A stretch of 64,000 nucleotides of DNA from Melieria omissa (Eukaryota; Arthropoda; Insecta; Diptera; Ulidiidae). The number at the start of each line of letters is the position of its first letter. The stretch's first letter is position 1. The translations under genes and the position numbers were made by a program. The stretch spans positions 70,262,432 to 70,326,431 of the forward strand of contig OZ020270.1 in NCBI GenBank assembly GCA_963971225.1. Direction: 5' to 3'. This document shows, in pieces, positions 62,772-64,000 of this stretch. The notes under the pieces were generated by a model. The model did not search any database, was not told the DNA's origin, and saw only the letters and a program-made list of their open reading frames with translations.

Positions 62772-64000
62772 ATGTCGAACCCCAACAATCTCATCCGCCC
62801 CTCTGTTCTGAATCTTCCCTCCGGGACCCCTCCCAATCCCGCACCGGCTCTTTCTACCAACCCCCCACAAGTAAACGCAACTCCCGAATTAGAGGCCATC
62901 TTAACCAGAATAGTTAATAGAGTTTGCATTTCAGAACGCCAGACAATTATTGACTCCATAAAAAATCCAAACGCAAATTTGTTTAACAATACGGCCGAGG
63001 AAATACACATCGAAAATAGAAACAATATCGACGAACTTGATAAAGTGCCAGATGTGGTGCGATGCCTAAGAGAGTTCTCAGGCAACCATATTGAGTATAG
63101 CTCTTGGAAAAAGAGCGTGGATCGAATTTTAAAAATATACGAACCCATTAGAGGCACCCCCAAATATTTTGGTATAATAAATATCATTAGAAACAAAATT
63201 ATCGGCAATGCCGATAACGTGTTGGAGTCCTACAACACTCCGCTCAATTGGGATAGCATTTCACACTGCTTAACACTGCATTATGCAGACAGAAGGGATC
63301 TTGGTACACTAGAGTACCAGATGACTACTCTAGTGCAGGGCAACAAAACCATTGAACAATTCTATCAAGCCGTCTACGAACATTTATCCTTAATTCTAAA
63401 TAAGATTTCCTGTATGGACATCGGCACCGAATCCATGTATGTCCTGACAAAAAACTACAGGGATAAGGCCCTTGACACGTTCGTAAGAGGCCTTAGGGAC
63501 GACTTGCCTCGGCTGCTCGGAACGAAAGAGCCTGTTGATCTACCTCAAGCTCTTCATCTCTGTACAAAGCTTGAAAACCAGAATTACCGAGCTCATCATG
63601 CTAGGTGGGACCAACAGGGGCATGGACATAAACATACCACCACCAATTCCACGCAAACCTTATCCCAATACGCAACAAAAACACTTTTTCCCCCAATTAG
63701 CCTATTTTCCGCAATCCAGACAAGGAAATTTACAAAATCCCCGACCACTTAACAACTCTTACTACTATCAGCCACAAAGAAATTTTCAACAGCAATATGG
63801 AAATAATTATTCCCAATTCCCACCACCCAGACCACATCAACCAAAACCACCCCAACCAATGGAGGTGGACGAAAGCATGAAAACCGCAAACGTGAATTAT
63901 GCAAATAGGCCCACACCATTCCAATATGCAGGAAAGAGACCCACACAGGGAAATGCATACAACCAAGTACCCCCAAAACTACAAAGAAATTTCCATATTA
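62772..64000 (+). pseudogene. gag: G3 Gag, frameshifted, runs off window
   Basis: Starts at ATG 62772 (MSNPNNLIRP). Gypsy-type capsid motifs parallel those of G2: REFSGNHIEYSSWKKSV, LHYADRRDLGTLEYQM and TFVRGLRDDLPRLL. A single extra base near 63617 (in GGGGC) ends the frame at 63752. The natural continuation in the next frame is Pro/Gln-rich with PMEVDES near 63860 and runs to the end of the window. If that base is real, this copy makes a shortened Gag. The rest of G3 lies beyond 64000. Confidence 0.8.

Overview
The window looks like transposon-dense, gene-poor DNA of a higher fly; a tephritid fruit fly is my best guess. This rests on several insect-specific repeats: Gypsy-type LTR elements with envelope genes, BEL/Pao, R1-, Loa- and RTE-type LINEs, an irritans-type mariner, a Tc1-like element, P-like remnants, piggyBac-, hAT- and Harbinger-type short elements, and a tRNA-derived SINE. 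The species is an inference. Only two host genes are visible, both damaged: an ABHD12-like serine hydrolase (19700-20509) and the last two exons of a DUF4806-like gene (8025-8178 and 14663-14804).

Layout. 1-2133: two short inverted-repeat elements (Tc1/mariner-like and hAT-like) in unassigned DNA. 2134-7630: a decayed BEL/Pao retrotransposon cut off inside integrase. 8025-14804: the DUF4806-like gene, with a Gypsy element (8254-14658, here G1) inserted 5 nt into its last exon. G1 has lost gag, protease and RT but keeps integrase and an open envelope gene, and carries two further insertions. 15079-15231: minisatellite. 15706-17312: dead Tc1-like transposon. 17667-18892: P-like transposase remnant. 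19700-20509: ABHD12-like exons. 20636-21593: foldback element.

21707-36210: three R1-clade LINE copies in tandem, joined by the same 14-bp sequence. The middle copy looks like the product of unequal crossing over, and the third carries another LINE fragment.

36505-51218: a Loa-like LINE broken by a small inversion. Its two target-site duplicates now lie 10.9 kb apart on opposite strands. Both inversion breakpoints carry inverted duplications (343 bp and about 2.9 kb); an RTE LINE later entered one 2.9-kb arm and each arm carries the same SINE. 51370-51947: Harbinger-like remnant with a Myb/SANT-like fragment.

51948-61126: a second Gypsy element (G2) whose 5' LTR holds a 1.24-kb repeat-ended element, which itself holds a near-intact irritans-type mariner. 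61127-61490: hAT remnant. 61607-64000: start of a third Gypsy element (G3), running off the window.

The genes do not form an operon or pathway. The interest lies in the order of insertions, the rearrangement footprints, and a few possibly mobile components (the mariner, the 1.24-kb element, the G1 integrase and envelope frames).
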